Below, one piece after another: positions 7,301 through 16,488 of a DNA stretch of 64,000 nucleotides (position 1 is its first letter; each line of letters begins with the position of its first letter). Both the position numbers and the translations under genes were made by a program. The stretch comes from Pseudomonas psychrophila (lineage in GTDB: Bacteria > Pseudomonadota > Gammaproteobacteria > Pseudomonadales > Pseudomonadaceae), in contig NZ_JYKZ01000009.1 of the NCBI RefSeq assembly GCF_001043005.1, forward strand, positions 1 to 64,000, given 5' to 3'. The notes under the pieces are model-generated. The model saw nothing but the letters and a program-made list of their open reading frames with translations. It had not been told where the DNA came from and did no database searches.

Positions 7301-8083
7301 GTGCGTCTTTCTCTAGCCCTGGCCCTGCTCTGCTGCCTGACCGGTGTCGCCCATGGGACACCGGCCAGCCAGCAAGCCGCGCCGCACAAGGCTTACCTGA
7401 GCCTGATCATTGATGACCTTGGGCAAAACCTGCCACGGGACCGCCGCGTGCTGGCCTTGCCCGGCCCGGTCACTACCGCCGTCATGCCCGACACCCCCCA
7501 TGCAGCAGAATTCGCTCGCGAGGCCTACAAAGCCGGCAAGATCGTCATTTTGCACATGCCAATGGACCCGGCCACCGGGCCGTTTGCCTGGCACCCGGAC
7601 CTGCCCGTCGACGAACTTGAAAAGCGCCTCAATGCCGCGTTCAAGGCCGTGCCCTACACCAGTGGCATCAACAACCACATGGGTAGCCGCATGACCTCAC
7701 AGCCGCAAGCGATGGCCTGGTTGATGGGCAACTTGCAGCAGCGCCATAAATTCTTTGTCGACAGTCGCACCAGCGCACAAACCGTCGCCGCTGCCGAGGC
7801 ACAGAAGATCGGCCTGGCCAGTGTTTCACGGGATGTGTTTCTCGACGACGTGCGCACCGAGCAAGCCATCGCCACGCAACTCCAAACCGCGATCAAACTG
7901 GCCCATAAGCAAGGCTCGGCAGTGATGATCGGCCACCCTTATCCGCAAACCCTCGCCGTGCTTGAACGTGAACTACCCAAGCTCAAGGCGCAGGGAATTG
8001 ACTGGATCGACATCAGGCAAATGATCGGCGTGCGCAGCAACAAGGCCATGGCCGGGCACGGGAAGGATGGGGTTTATCGCTAG
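7301..8083 (+). CDS. Divergent polysaccharide deacetylase family protein (YibQ-like)
   Basis: 260 residues, GTG start one base after the ctpA stop, so translation is probably coupled. Signal peptide residues 1-19 (VAHG). The family fold of carbohydrate esterase-like NodB proteins is seen in LIIDDLGQN, HMPMDP, NNHMGSRMT and FFVDSRTS. The family (DUF610/YibQ) lies downstream of envC in many gammaproteobacteria. No activity is established; a periplasmic role in cell-wall glycan handling is inferred from the fold and the company. Confidence 0.85.
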   Translation: MRLSLALALLCCLTGVAHGTPASQQAAPHKAYLSLIIDDLGQNLPRDRRVLALPGPVTTAVMPDTPHAAEFAREAYKAGKIVILHMPMDPATGPFAWHPDLPVDELEKRLNAAFKAVPYTSGINNHMGSRMTSQPQAMAWLMGNLQQRHKFFVDSRTSAQTVAAAEAQKIGLASVSRDVFLDDVRTEQAIATQLQTAIKLAHKQGSAVMIGHPYPQTLAVLERELPKLKAQGIDWIDIRQMIGVRSNKAMAGHGKDGVYR

Positions 8084-8102
8084 CACTTACGGGCTCGGCT
8101 CT

Positions 8103-8190
8103 TGTGGGAGCGAGCCTGCTCGCGATGCAGGCGGCGAGGTCTGTCTGGCAAACCACCGTGTTGCCTTCGCGAGCAGGCTCGCTCCCACAT
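8103..8190. repeat. REP palindrome pair, type A
   Basis: TGTGGGAGCGAGCCTGCTCG on the left and its inverse on the right bracket about 45 bp between the convergent yibQ-like gene and the solute-binding protein gene. Confidence 0.85.
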
Positions 8191-8203
8191 CCGCGTATTG
8201 TGG

Positions 8204-8959
8204 TTAGAGATATTTGGCGCGGATCTTATCGACCACGCCTTCAGCCTTTAACTCATCCAGCGCCTTCTGCAGCTTGCTCACCACCTCGTCCGGCACGTCT
8301 TTGTTCAACGCCAGAAAAAGCTCGGCCTGATTAAAGCGCAACACCGTCTTGAACCCCGAAATGCCTACCTGACGCGCCAGGAATTGCCCTGCCGGAGCGC
8401 CTGTGGCCCACAGGTCGATTTGCCCGGCCTGCAGCTTTTTGGCGTTGTCCTGGTCGCGCAACACAATCACCGGCGCCAACCCCTGCTTCTCAAGGGACAA
8501 GGCAATGGCGTCACCTTTGTAAGCGCCCACCCGGTATTGGCGGGCCTGTTCAAGCGAAGTCAGGGTAATCGGGCTGTCGCCTCGGGCCAGCAACACCCAG
8601 TCATCCGGGCCAAGCGGGCCGACCCACTTGAACAGCTGTTCACGCTCGGGCACACGAGCAGCGACAAACACGCCGTATCCGGGGTTTTCAAGGGCAAGGT
8701 GATAGATACGCTCCCAAGGGAAGCGCAGGGTCATGCTGTAAGGGATACCGGCACGTTTGAAGGTTTCACGCAGAATATCGACGGCGATGCCTTCAATATT
8801 TTCGTTTTGCGCAAAGTTCTTGCCGTTTTTTGCCATGTTGTACGGCGGGAAGTTTTCAGTCAGCAGCACGATCGAAGAATGCGACGCATCAACCGCAGAA
8901 GCGGTACTCGCCAGCCACATCGTGGAACCGGCGAGAACGAGCAAAAAGCGTTTAAACAT
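8204..8959 (-). CDS. Periplasmic solute-binding protein (amino-acid type, SBP_bac_3)
   Basis: 251 residues with a signal peptide (1-22, ending ASAVDA). Motifs VLLTENFPPYNM near the N-terminus, GIAVDILRETFKRAG, and RVGAYKGDA in the second lobe place it in the SBP_bac_3 family. No ABC ATPase or permease lies next to it, so it may be a stand-alone binding or sensing protein, as is common for this Pseudomonas subgroup. The ligand cannot be predicted. It lies downstream of hisF on the same strand, separated by a 10-bp hairpin. Confidence 0.8.
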   Translation of the reverse strand: MFKRFLLVLAGSTMWLASTASAVDASHSSIVLLTENFPPYNMAKNGKNFAQNENIEGIAVDILRETFKRAGIPYSMTLRFPWERIYHLALENPGYGVFVAARVPEREQLFKWVGPLGPDDWVLLARGDSPITLTSLEQARQYRVGAYKGDAIALSLEKQGLAPVIVLRDQDNAKKLQAGQIDLWATGAPAGQFLARQVGISGFKTVLRFNQAELFLALNKDVPDEVVSKLQKALDELKAEGVVDKIRAKYL

Positions 8960-8976
8960 GACTGGCGACCAAAATC

Positions 8977-9011
8977 CATGGCGTGCTCAAGAGTGCCGTG
9001 GGCACGCCATG
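8977..9011. repeat. Hairpin between hisF and the solute-binding gene
   Basis: CATGGCGTGC (8977-8986) and GCACGCCATG (9002-9011) form a perfect 10-bp stem. On the minus strand it follows hisF and is followed only by GATTTTGG, so it is at best a weak terminator; it may stabilise the 3' end of the his transcript. Confidence 0.5.
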
Positions 9012-9031
9012 CTGTCCAGTAGCCTTTGGCC

Positions 9032-9802
9032 TCAGCGAACCACGATCCCGCGCGCTGCCATGTATGCCTTGGCCTCTGGCACGGTGTATTCGCCAAAGTG
9101 GAAAATACTCGCCGCCAGTACCGCACTGGCGTGACCTTCAAGGATGCCGTCGGCCAAATGCTGCAAGTTGCCGACACCACCCGAGGCGATCACCGGAATG
9201 CCCAGCGCGTCGCTGATGGCCCGGGTCACGCCCAGGTCAAAACCGCTTTTCATACCATCCTGGTCCATGCTGGTCAGCAAGATCTCGCCAGCCCCCAGGC
9301 CTTCCATCTTCATGGCCCATTCGACTGCATCAAGCCCGGTAGGCTTGCGCCCGCCGTGGGTGAAGATTTCCCAACGCGGGATCTCGCCCGGCTGTGAGAC
9401 TTTTTTCGCATCAATCGCTACCACGATGCACTGCGAGCCAAAATGCTGCGCCGCTTCACCCACAAACTCCGGGTTAAACACCGCCGCAGTATTGATCGAC
9501 ACTTTGTCCGCACCGGCATTGAGCAGGTTGCGGATGTCCTGGATGCAACGCACGCCCCCGCCCACAGTCAGCGGGATGAACACCTGGCTGGCCATGCGTT
9601 CGACGGTATGCAACGTGGTGTCGCGGCCATCGACGCTGGCGGTGATGTCGAGAAAGGTAATCTCGTCAGCACCTTGCTCGTCATAGCGACGGGCAATTTC
9701 TACCGGGTCGCCAGCATCGCGAATGTTCTCGAACTTGACGCCCTTGACTACCCGGCCGTTATCCACGTCCAGGCAAGGGATGATGCGTTTGGCCAGCGCC
9801 AT
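9032..9802 (-). CDS. hisF: Imidazole glycerol phosphate synthase, cyclase subunit HisF
   Basis: 256 residues, a complete (beta-alpha)8 barrel. With HisH it converts PRFAR and glutamine-derived ammonia to imidazole glycerol phosphate and AICAR. The opening MALAKRIIPCLDVDNGRVVKG carries the catalytic Asp, and the second half-barrel repeat (MDQDGMKSGFD) is present. The start ATG at 9802 is chosen because it gives the family N-terminus; the frame remains open upstream into hisA. It is the last gene of the his cluster, 10 bases after hisA. Confidence 0.97.
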   Translation of the reverse strand: MALAKRIIPCLDVDNGRVVKGVKFENIRDAGDPVEIARRYDEQGADEITFLDITASVDGRDTTLHTVERMASQVFIPLTVGGGVRCIQDIRNLLNAGADKVSINTAAVFNPEFVGEAAQHFGSQCIVVAIDAKKVSQPGEIPRWEIFTHGGRKPTGLDAVEWAMKMEGLGAGEILLTSMDQDGMKSGFDLGVTRAISDALGIPVIASGGVGNLQHLADGILEGHASAVLAASIFHFGEYTVPEAKAYMAARGIVVR

Positions 9803-9812
9803 GGGTCTCTCC

Positions 9813-10550
9813 TCAGGCCTTGTAGCTGTCGCAGAAGGCTTGCGCCTCAGCCACATCCAGCGTGCCTTCATAGATTGCACGACCGGTGATGGCGCCCACG
9901 ATGCCCGGAGCCTTGGCATCCATCAGGGCCTTGATATCACCCAGATTGTGGATGCCGCCCGAGGCGATCACCGGGATGCTGGTAGCAGCAGCCAGCGCGG
10001 CGGTGTAGCTGACGTTGCAGCCCTGCATCATGCCGTCTTTGGCAATGTCGGTATAAACGATGGCCGACACGCCGTCCGCTTCAAAGCGCTTGGCCAGGTC
10101 GATGACCTGAACGGTGCTGACTTCAGCCCAGCCGTCGGTAGCCACGAAGCCGTCTTTGGCGTCCATACCGACAATGATCTTGCCAGGGAACGCACGGCAC
10201 GCTTCGGCCACGAACTCAGGGTTCTTGACTGCCTTGGTGCCCAGAATCACATAGCTCACGCCAGCCTTGACGTAGTGCTCAATGGTTTCCAGCGAGCGAA
10301 TGCCGCCGCCGATCTGGATTGGCAACTGCGGGTACAACCGGGCAATGGCTGTCACCACGTCACCGTTGACCGGCTGACCTTCGAATGCACCGTTCAGGTC
10401 GACCAGGTGCAGACGGCGGCAACCGCCCTCTACCCATTTGGCGGCCATGCTCACCGGGTCATCGGAGAACACGGTGGAATCTTCCATGCGGCCCTGACGC
10501 AGACGCACACAAGCACCGTCTTTAAGATCGATAGCGGGAATAATCAGCAT
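9813..10550 (-). CDS. hisA: ProFAR isomerase HisA
   Basis: 245 residues, the sister barrel of HisF. It isomerises ProFAR to PRFAR in histidine synthesis. MLIIPAIDLKDGACVRL carries catalytic Asp8 and IVYTDIAKDGMMQG the second Asp. The conventional start at 10550 is chosen; an upstream in-frame ATG at 10565 would add five atypical residues. It lies between a DUF2164 gene and hisF on the same strand. Confidence 0.97.
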   Translation of the reverse strand: MLIIPAIDLKDGACVRLRQGRMEDSTVFSDDPVSMAAKWVEGGCRRLHLVDLNGAFEGQPVNGDVVTAIARLYPQLPIQIGGGIRSLETIEHYVKAGVSYVILGTKAVKNPEFVAEACRAFPGKIIVGMDAKDGFVATDGWAEVSTVQVIDLAKRFEADGVSAIVYTDIAKDGMMQGCNVSYTAALAAATSIPVIASGGIHNLGDIKALMDAKAPGIVGAITGRAIYEGTLDVAEAQAFCDSYKA

Positions 10551-10589
10551 GTGGCAAACCTTCAAATTCGGGAGTCTGAGACTCGGAAA

Positions 10590-10847
10590 TCAGTTCTTTT
10601 CGAGCGCCCACAGGTCGCTTTCGATGCTCTCGAACCTCTCTTTGAGGTGCGTTTGCACATCGAAAATCGCGCGATTGTAGTAATGCGGCGCGATTTCGCG
10701 GGTGAACAGCTCAAGGATTTCAGCCGCCTCGAACGAACCCAGGTCCAGTTCGAAGCGATCTTCCATAAAGCGTTTGATCTTGCTGTTGGCTTCGCTCTCT
10801 TGCTCGGGAGTGAGCGTGAGAATCGGCGGCTTCTTGCGAGGAGCCAT
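10590..10847 (-). CDS. DUF2164 family protein inside the his cluster
   Basis: 85 residues, charged and helical, with the DUF2164 features SKIKRFMEDRFELDLGSF and YNRAIFDVQ. Function unknown. Its ATG (10847-10845) overlaps the hisH stop by one base (TAATG), so it is translationally coupled to hisH. The same insertion between hisH and hisA is familiar in Pseudomonas. A role in histidine synthesis is not shown; the tight coupling only says that its dose follows HisH. Confidence 0.85.
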   Translation of the reverse strand: MAPRKKPPILTLTPEQESEANSKIKRFMEDRFELDLGSFEAAEILELFTREIAPHYYNRAIFDVQTHLKERFESIESDLWALEKN

Positions 10848-11485
10848 TACCAGCGACCATCCCAGGCCGCGAAGTTTTGCAGCAGCTGCAAGCCGTGGGT
10901 ATGGCTTTTTTCCGGGTGGAACTGCACCGCGAAGCGCGAGCCCTCGGCCAGCGCTGCGGCGAAATCGACGCCGTAATGCCCGCCACCGACTACCTGGCGA
11001 GGATTGCCCGCCGCAATGTAGTAGCTGTGTACAAAGTAAAAACGCGCCAGGTCGGGGATGCCGTGCCACAGCGGGTGATCCACTTTTTGTTGCACCTCGT
11101 TCCAGCCCATGTGCGGCACCTTGAGGTGCTCGCCGTCTTCGTGCAGACCTTTGCCGAAGAACTTCACAGCCCCCGGGAACAGGCCAATGCAATCAACGCC
11201 ACCGTTCTCTTCACTGCTGTCGAGCAAGGCTTGCATGCCCACGCAAATGCCGAGGAACGGACGATCCTGGCTGACTTCACGCACCAGCGAGTCAAAACCC
11301 AGACGACGGATTTCCGCCATGCAGTCGCGAATCGCGCCCACACCTGGAAACACCACGCGGTCGGCTTCGCGAATCACGTCGGCGTCGCTGGTAATCAGCA
11401 CCCGACCGGCGCCAACGTGCTCCAGCGCCTTGGCCACCGAGTGCAAGTTACCCATGCCGTAATCGATAACCGCCACTGTCTGCAT
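10847..11485 (-). CDS. hisH: Imidazole glycerol phosphate synthase, glutamine amidotransferase subunit HisH
   Basis: 212 residues, class I glutaminase. The nucleophile is Cys81 in GICVGMQAL; the His-x-Glu pair is in VQFHPEKSH. It supplies ammonia to HisF. It starts within the stop of hisB (TGATG, one-base overlap) and ends within the start of the DUF2164 gene, so hisB-hisH-DUF2164 form one coupled unit. Confidence 0.97.
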   Translation of the reverse strand: MQTVAVIDYGMGNLHSVAKALEHVGAGRVLITSDADVIREADRVVFPGVGAIRDCMAEIRRLGFDSLVREVSQDRPFLGICVGMQALLDSSEENGGVDCIGLFPGAVKFFGKGLHEDGEHLKVPHMGWNEVQQKVDHPLWHGIPDLARFYFVHSYYIAAGNPRQVVGGGHYGVDFAAALAEGSRFAVQFHPEKSHTHGLQLLQNFAAWDGRW

Positions 11486-12078
11486 CAGAGCACGCCCTTG
11501 GTCGATGGCATTTGCCCGGCCATGCGCTCATCCAGCGCAACGGCCATACGCAACGCGCGGCCAAAAGCCTTGAACACGGTTTCGATCTGGTGGTGAGTGT
11601 TGGTGCCGCGCAGGTTGTCGATGTGCAGGCTGACATTGGCGTGGTTCACGAAGCCCTGAAAGAACTCCTGGAACAGGTCAACGTCGAAGCCGCCTACGGT
11701 GGCGCGAGTGTAGGGCACATGCATTTGCAGGCCAGGACGACCGGAAAAGTCGATGACCACACGCGACAGCGCTTCATCCAGCGGGACATAAGCGTGACCG
11801 TAGCGGGTCATGCCTTTTTTATCGCCGACCGCTTCGCTGAAGGCTTTACCCAGGGTAATGCCAACATCCTCGACGGTATGGTGATCGTCGATATGCAGGT
11901 CGCCTTTGCACTCGATGTCCAGGTCGATCAACCCATGTCGGGCGATCTGGTCGAGCATGTGCTCAAGAAAAGGAACACCGATATCAAATCGGGCCTTACC
12001 GGTACCATCCAAGTTGATCGAGGCTTTAATCTGGGTTTCCAGAGTATCGCGCTCGACTGACGCCTTACGTTCGGCCAT
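11485..12078 (-). CDS. hisB: Imidazoleglycerol-phosphate dehydratase HisB
   Basis: 197 residues, monofunctional as in other pseudomonads (no histidinol phosphatase domain). It dehydrates imidazole glycerol phosphate using two manganese ions bound by motifs such as DIDDHHTVED (here HIDDHHTVEDVG) and NTHHQIE. ATG at 12078 has GGAG 8 bases upstream; a GTG directly before it would add one residue. It is the first gene of the his cluster in this window. Confidence 0.97.
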   Translation of the reverse strand: MAERKASVERDTLETQIKASINLDGTGKARFDIGVPFLEHMLDQIARHGLIDLDIECKGDLHIDDHHTVEDVGITLGKAFSEAVGDKKGMTRYGHAYVPLDEALSRVVIDFSGRPGLQMHVPYTRATVGGFDVDLFQEFFQGFVNHANVSLHIDNLRGTNTHHQIETVFKAFGRALRMAVALDERMAGQMPSTKGVL

Positions 12079-12188
12079 CACCAGCTCCGCAAAATCATTG
12101 GGCGAAAAAGGTGGCCATTATAGGCACGGGTCTGGCAAACAGAAACATTAAGGGTGATACGGCTGACGGAGTGAACACAACGGCTGAT

Positions 12189-12294
12189 TTTGTAGCCGCT
12201 GCCGAAGGCTGCGATCGGGCCCGAAGGGGCCGTACTGTAAAGCTTGCAGGAAGGTCCTTCGGCCCTTATCGCAGCCTTCGGCAGCGGCTACAAA
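12189..12294. repeat. Large palindrome of the TGTAGCCGCTGCCGAAGGCTGCGAT family
   Basis: TTTGTAGCCGCTGCCGAAGG and its inverse end bracket a GC-rich core containing a further inverted repeat. This is a second class of Pseudomonas intergenic palindrome, distinct from the GTGGGAGC class. It lies between hisB (start side) and the stop of the MFS gene. Confidence 0.8.
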
Positions 12295-12322
12295 GGCGCC
12301 ATACGAAATGGCGCCTCCTGAA

Positions 12323-13984
12323 TCAGTTAAACAATACCGCCGTCTTCTGCACGGTCACCCAAACACCCCACAGCAATGGAATGCCCACGGCCAACCAGGC
12401 CGCGATCACCAGTGGGTGGCTACCCGGTGCGGCTTTCCACTCCAGCGAAGTGCTGGCATCCGCACCCTTGTCATGGCCCAGCGCCTGTTCGGCGGCCAGT
12501 TCAGCGTCAGTCATGAAGTATTTGTCGGCCACCGGACGCACCAGCAAGTTGCAGATGAAGCCCAGTACCAGCAGGCCTGCGAGGATGTACAACGTGATGT
12601 CATACGCCGCCGCCCGCTCGACCCCGATGCTCAACTGGTATTCGCGCAGGTAGTTGACCAATACCGGCCCCAGCACACCCGCCGCCGCCCAGGCTGTCAG
12701 CAGGCGGCCGTGAATCGCGCCGACCATCTGCGTCCCGAACAGGTCAGCCAGATACGCCGGCACCGTGGCAAAGCCGCCGCCGTACATCGACAAGATGATG
12801 CAGAACGCCGCCACAAACAGCGAAACATTACCCAGATGACCGAGGTTGGGAATCATCGCGTACAGCGCAAAACCCAGTGCGAAGAACACAAAGTAGGTGT
12901 TTTTACGCCCCAGGTAATCCGAGAACGACGCCCAGAAGAACCGCCCGCCAATGTTGAACAGGCTGAGCAAACCGGTGAAGCCCGCGGCAATCGCGGCAAT
13001 TTGTGCCAGCTGTGCAGCATCCAGTTGACTGAATGTCAGGTCATTGCCCAGCAACTTGCCTGCGAACACTTCCTGCAACAAGGGCGAAGCCATACCTAAA
13101 ATACCGATACCTGCCGATACGTTGAGACACAGCACCAACCACACCAGCGCGAACTGCGGGGTTTTCCAGGCCACGCTCACGTGTACATGGCGTTGGGTAA
13201 TCATCGCGTTGGCTGCTTTTTTGGCTGGAGCTTTCCAGCCCTCAGGCTTCCAGCCGGTCGGCGGAACGCGGTACGACAAGGCGCCACCGATCATGAAGAC
13301 GAAGTAAATCGCCGCCATCGCTACAAAGCTCTGCCACACGCCGACGCCATCCGGTCCGGCAAAATGGTTCATCAGCGCCGCGGCCAGCGGTGCACCCACC
13401 ATTGCCCCACCACCAAAACCCATGATCGCCATGCCCGTGGCCATGCCACGCTTGTCCGGAAACCACTTGATCAGGGTCGATACGGGCGAGATGTAGCCCA
13501 AACCAAGGCCGATACCGCCGATCACCCCAGACCCTAACCACATCAACCAGATCTGGTGGGTATAAATGCCCAACGCAGAAATCAGCAAGCCGCCACACCA
13601 GCACAGCGCCGACACCACACCAGCTTTGCGCGGCCCGGCATGCTCAAGCCAGCCACCCCATACGGCTGCCGAGCAGCCCAGAAAGATAAAAAACAGGGTG
13701 TAGATCCAGCCGAGCATCGAAATCGGCCAGTCGCATTGCGACGAAAATACTTGTGCGATAAAACTCATGTCCGGCGCGCATGCCACAGGAGCGGTCACGC
13801 CCAGGGCTTTGGACAGCGGCAACCAGAACACCGAAAAGCCATAGGCCATGCCGATACACAGGTGAATGGCCAATGCGGCGGGCGGAACCAGCCAACGGTT
13901 AAAGCCGGGTTTGGCGATGATGCGCTCCTTGGACAGGAACGCAGGCTGTGAAGCAGGATTGCCCGCAGCGGTGCTGGTACTCAT
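12323..13984 (-). CDS. OFA-family MFS transporter (oxalate/formate antiporter-like)
   Basis: 553 residues with about twelve transmembrane helices and a long central loop (about residues 235-265). The first helix region MAYGFSVFWLPLSKALG and the conserved FPDKRGMATGMAIMGFGGGA between helices are typical of the OFA branch. Substrates of this branch are small organic anions such as oxalate, formate or pyruvate; the present sequence does not fix which. An extended C-terminal segment past the last MFS helices, with another hydrophobic stretch, is normal for this subgroup. Transcribed divergently from the asmA-like gene. Confidence 0.85.
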   Translation of the reverse strand: MSTSTAAGNPASQPAFLSKERIIAKPGFNRWLVPPAALAIHLCIGMAYGFSVFWLPLSKALGVTAPVACAPDMSFIAQVFSSQCDWPISMLGWIYTLFFIFLGCSAAVWGGWLEHAGPRKAGVVSALCWCGGLLISALGIYTHQIWLMWLGSGVIGGIGLGLGYISPVSTLIKWFPDKRGMATGMAIMGFGGGAMVGAPLAAALMNHFAGPDGVGVWQSFVAMAAIYFVFMIGGALSYRVPPTGWKPEGWKAPAKKAANAMITQRHVHVSVAWKTPQFALVWLVLCLNVSAGIGILGMASPLLQEVFAGKLLGNDLTFSQLDAAQLAQIAAIAAGFTGLLSLFNIGGRFFWASFSDYLGRKNTYFVFFALGFALYAMIPNLGHLGNVSLFVAAFCIILSMYGGGFATVPAYLADLFGTQMVGAIHGRLLTAWAAAGVLGPVLVNYLREYQLSIGVERAAAYDITLYILAGLLVLGFICNLLVRPVADKYFMTDAELAAEQALGHDKGADASTSLEWKAAPGSHPLVIAAWLAVGIPLLWGVWVTVQKTAVLFN

Positions 13985-14274
13985 GAGTGTTTCCCCCAGT
14001 TAATGAAGTTATTTCCCGGACACGCTCGATCCCTGACTTTGGCGCCCTGCGGCGAACAGTCGTTCTTGTTGGATCGAGACGCGGCATTACGCCGCAGAAG
14101 GCCCGAAAAACAGGCGAAGATTACCATTTGAACGCCGCTCAGGGCTTAACCTGATGCGGTCTTTATCCGACCAACTGATCCGCCACTATCGGCGCCCAGT
14201 CGGCCTGCTCGTGACGCTATACTCTGCGGCTAAATTAAAAACTCACCTTCACTCAGACTTACAAGGACTCGCCC

Positions 14275-16488
14275 ATGAAAGCGTTCGGCAAAATCCTGGG
14301 TCTGGTGCTTCTCGGATTGTTGCTGATCATCGTGGCCCTGGGCTTTGCCCTGAGCCATCTGTTCGATCCCAACGACTATAAAGACGAGATCCGCCAGATA
14401 GCCCGTGACAAAGCCCACATTGAGCTAACCCTCAATGGCGACATCGGCTGGAGCCTCTTCCCCTGGCTTGGCCTGGAGCTGCACGACGCCACCGTGGCAA
14501 CCTTGGCCGCTCCTACCCAACCTTTCGCCGATCTGCAGATGCTCGGTTTGTCAGTGCGCGTGCTGCCGCTGTTGCGCAAAGAAGTGCAAATGAGCGATGT
14601 GCGTGTCGAAGGCCTGAACCTGCGCCTGACCCGCAACAAGGACGGTCACGGCAACTGGCAGGATATCGGCAAGCCAGCATCAACTCCTGACACCGCCGCA
14701 ACCTCCAGCACTGAGCCCGCCCCGGCCAGCAAGCCCGAAAGCGTCAGTCAGCCGCTCAAGCTCGATATCGACAGTCTGACGGTGAACAATGCGCGGGTTG
14801 AGTACAACGACGAGCAAACCGGCAAGCAATTCAGCGCCGAAAGCATCCAACTGAGCACCGGCCCGGTACACGAGGCCACCAGCATCCCGGTCAAACTGAC
14901 TGCCTTCCTGGGCACCAACCAGCCTGTAATGCGGGTCAAGACCGAAGTCGACGGCAAGCTGCGGTTTGACCGTGTACTCAAGCGCTATCAGTTTGAAGAC
15001 ATGAAAGTCACGGGCGAAGCCTCGGGTGAGCCGCTGCAAGGCAAAACCATGACATTCGCCGCACAAGGGCAAATTCTGGTTGATCTGGCAGCGAACGTCG
15101 CCGAATGGAGCAGCTTGAAAATTTCTGCCAACCAGCTGCGGGCTCTGGGTGAACTCAAGGCCCATAACCTGAACGACACCCCGCAAATAAGTGGCGGGCT
15201 GTCCATCGCCCAGCTTGATCTGGCCAGATTCCTCGACAGTATCGGGCACCCGCTGCCTGCGATGGCCCCCCAAAGCCTGAGCAAGGTTGAACTGGTCAGC
15301 CGCCTGTCAGGCACACCAACCAGCGTGACCTTTGACGAACTCAACCTCAAAGTCGATGACAGCACTTTTACCGGGGTCATCGCCATTGAAGATTTCGCTA
15401 AACACGCTGTGCGCATCCAACTTAAAGGCGACACATTCGACGCTGATCGCTACCTGCCGCCTAAATCGGCCGAAGCCAACAGCGCAAGCGTCGCCCGCCA
15501 GACCGAAGTACAGGGCGGCGAAGCCAACGCATTGGCGGCATCGGGCGATACCCCTCTGCCGGACGCACCGACCAAGAGTGGCTGGAGCACGACCAAAATC
15601 ATTCCAGTGGCTCGCCTCAAGACCCTGGACCTCAATGCCGACATCAGTTTTGGCCAACTGACCCTCAGCAAGCTGCCCATTCAAAATGCCGCGCTCAAGG
15701 CCAACAGCAAAGCTGGCGTGCTGACCCTCGAAAACCTGAGCGGCAATCTCTACAAGGGCAGCTTTGCAGCCAACGGCAGCCTGGACGTACAACCCATACT
15801 GCCCGTGGTCAAACTGCAGACTCGCATTACCAATGTCCCGGTTGAAAAAATCTTGCAAAGCCAAGGTCAAAAACCACCGGTGACCGGCTTGCTGACCCTT
15901 AACAGCAACGTCACGGGCAGCGGCAATAGCCAGAGCGCGCTGATTTCGAGTCTCAACGGCACAGCCAACTTTGTGCTCAATGACGGCGTGCTGCTCAATG
16001 CCAACCTCGAACAGCAATTGTGCAAAGGCATCTCCACCCTTAATCGCAAAACCATGAGCGGCGCACCGCTGGGCAAAGACACGCCGTTCAAGGAGCTCAA
16101 GGGCAGCCTGGTGTTCCGTAACGGTGTGGCCAGCAACCCGGACATGGTCGTGCGCATGCCCGGCCTGAGCGTAAAAGGCGATGGCGACATTGACCTGCGC
16201 GTCCTGGGCATGGACTACCGCATCGGCATCATCATCGAAGGCGACACCCGCGCGATGCCGGACCCGGCGTGCCAGGTCGGCAAAAACTTTGTCGGCATCG
16301 AGCTGCCATTGCGCTGCCGTGGCCCGCTGGAGCTGGGAGCCAAGGCATGTCGTCTGGATAAAGAGGGCCTGGGTAAAGTCGCCGCCAAAGTGGCGGGCAA
16401 CAAGCTCAGCGAAAAACTTGAAGAGAAACTCGGCGACAAGGTGAGCCCTGAACTCAAAAACGCTCTCAAGGGGCTGTTCAACCGATGA
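14275..16488 (+). CDS. AsmA family protein
   Basis: 737 residues. One N-terminal transmembrane helix (residues about 6-28) anchors a large beta-rich periplasmic part. AsmA domains cover both ends, with a Pro/Ala/Thr/Ser-rich linker at about 138-160 and another at about 400-445. Members bridge inner and outer membranes and move phospholipid or influence outer-membrane assembly. A Lys-rich C-terminal tail ends in KNALKGLFNR. Its stop overlaps the mutY start by four bases (ATGA), and this asmA-mutY-yggX order is standard in Pseudomonas. TATACT at 14218-14223 is a likely -10 element. Confidence 0.9.
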   Translation: MKAFGKILGLVLLGLLLIIVALGFALSHLFDPNDYKDEIRQIARDKAHIELTLNGDIGWSLFPWLGLELHDATVATLAAPTQPFADLQMLGLSVRVLPLLRKEVQMSDVRVEGLNLRLTRNKDGHGNWQDIGKPASTPDTAATSSTEPAPASKPESVSQPLKLDIDSLTVNNARVEYNDEQTGKQFSAESIQLSTGPVHEATSIPVKLTAFLGTNQPVMRVKTEVDGKLRFDRVLKRYQFEDMKVTGEASGEPLQGKTMTFAAQGQILVDLAANVAEWSSLKISANQLRALGELKAHNLNDTPQISGGLSIAQLDLARFLDSIGHPLPAMAPQSLSKVELVSRLSGTPTSVTFDELNLKVDDSTFTGVIAIEDFAKHAVRIQLKGDTFDADRYLPPKSAEANSASVARQTEVQGGEANALAASGDTPLPDAPTKSGWSTTKIIPVARLKTLDLNADISFGQLTLSKLPIQNAALKANSKAGVLTLENLSGNLYKGSFAANGSLDVQPILPVVKLQTRITNVPVEKILQSQGQKPPVTGLLTLNSNVTGSGNSQSALISSLNGTANFVLNDGVLLNANLEQQLCKGISTLNRKTMSGAPLGKDTPFKELKGSLVFRNGVASNPDMVVRMPGLSVKGDGDIDLRVLGMDYRIGIIIEGDTRAMPDPACQVGKNFVGIELPLRCRGPLELGAKACRLDKEGLGKVAAKVAGNKLSEKLEEKLGDKVSPELKNALKGLFNR

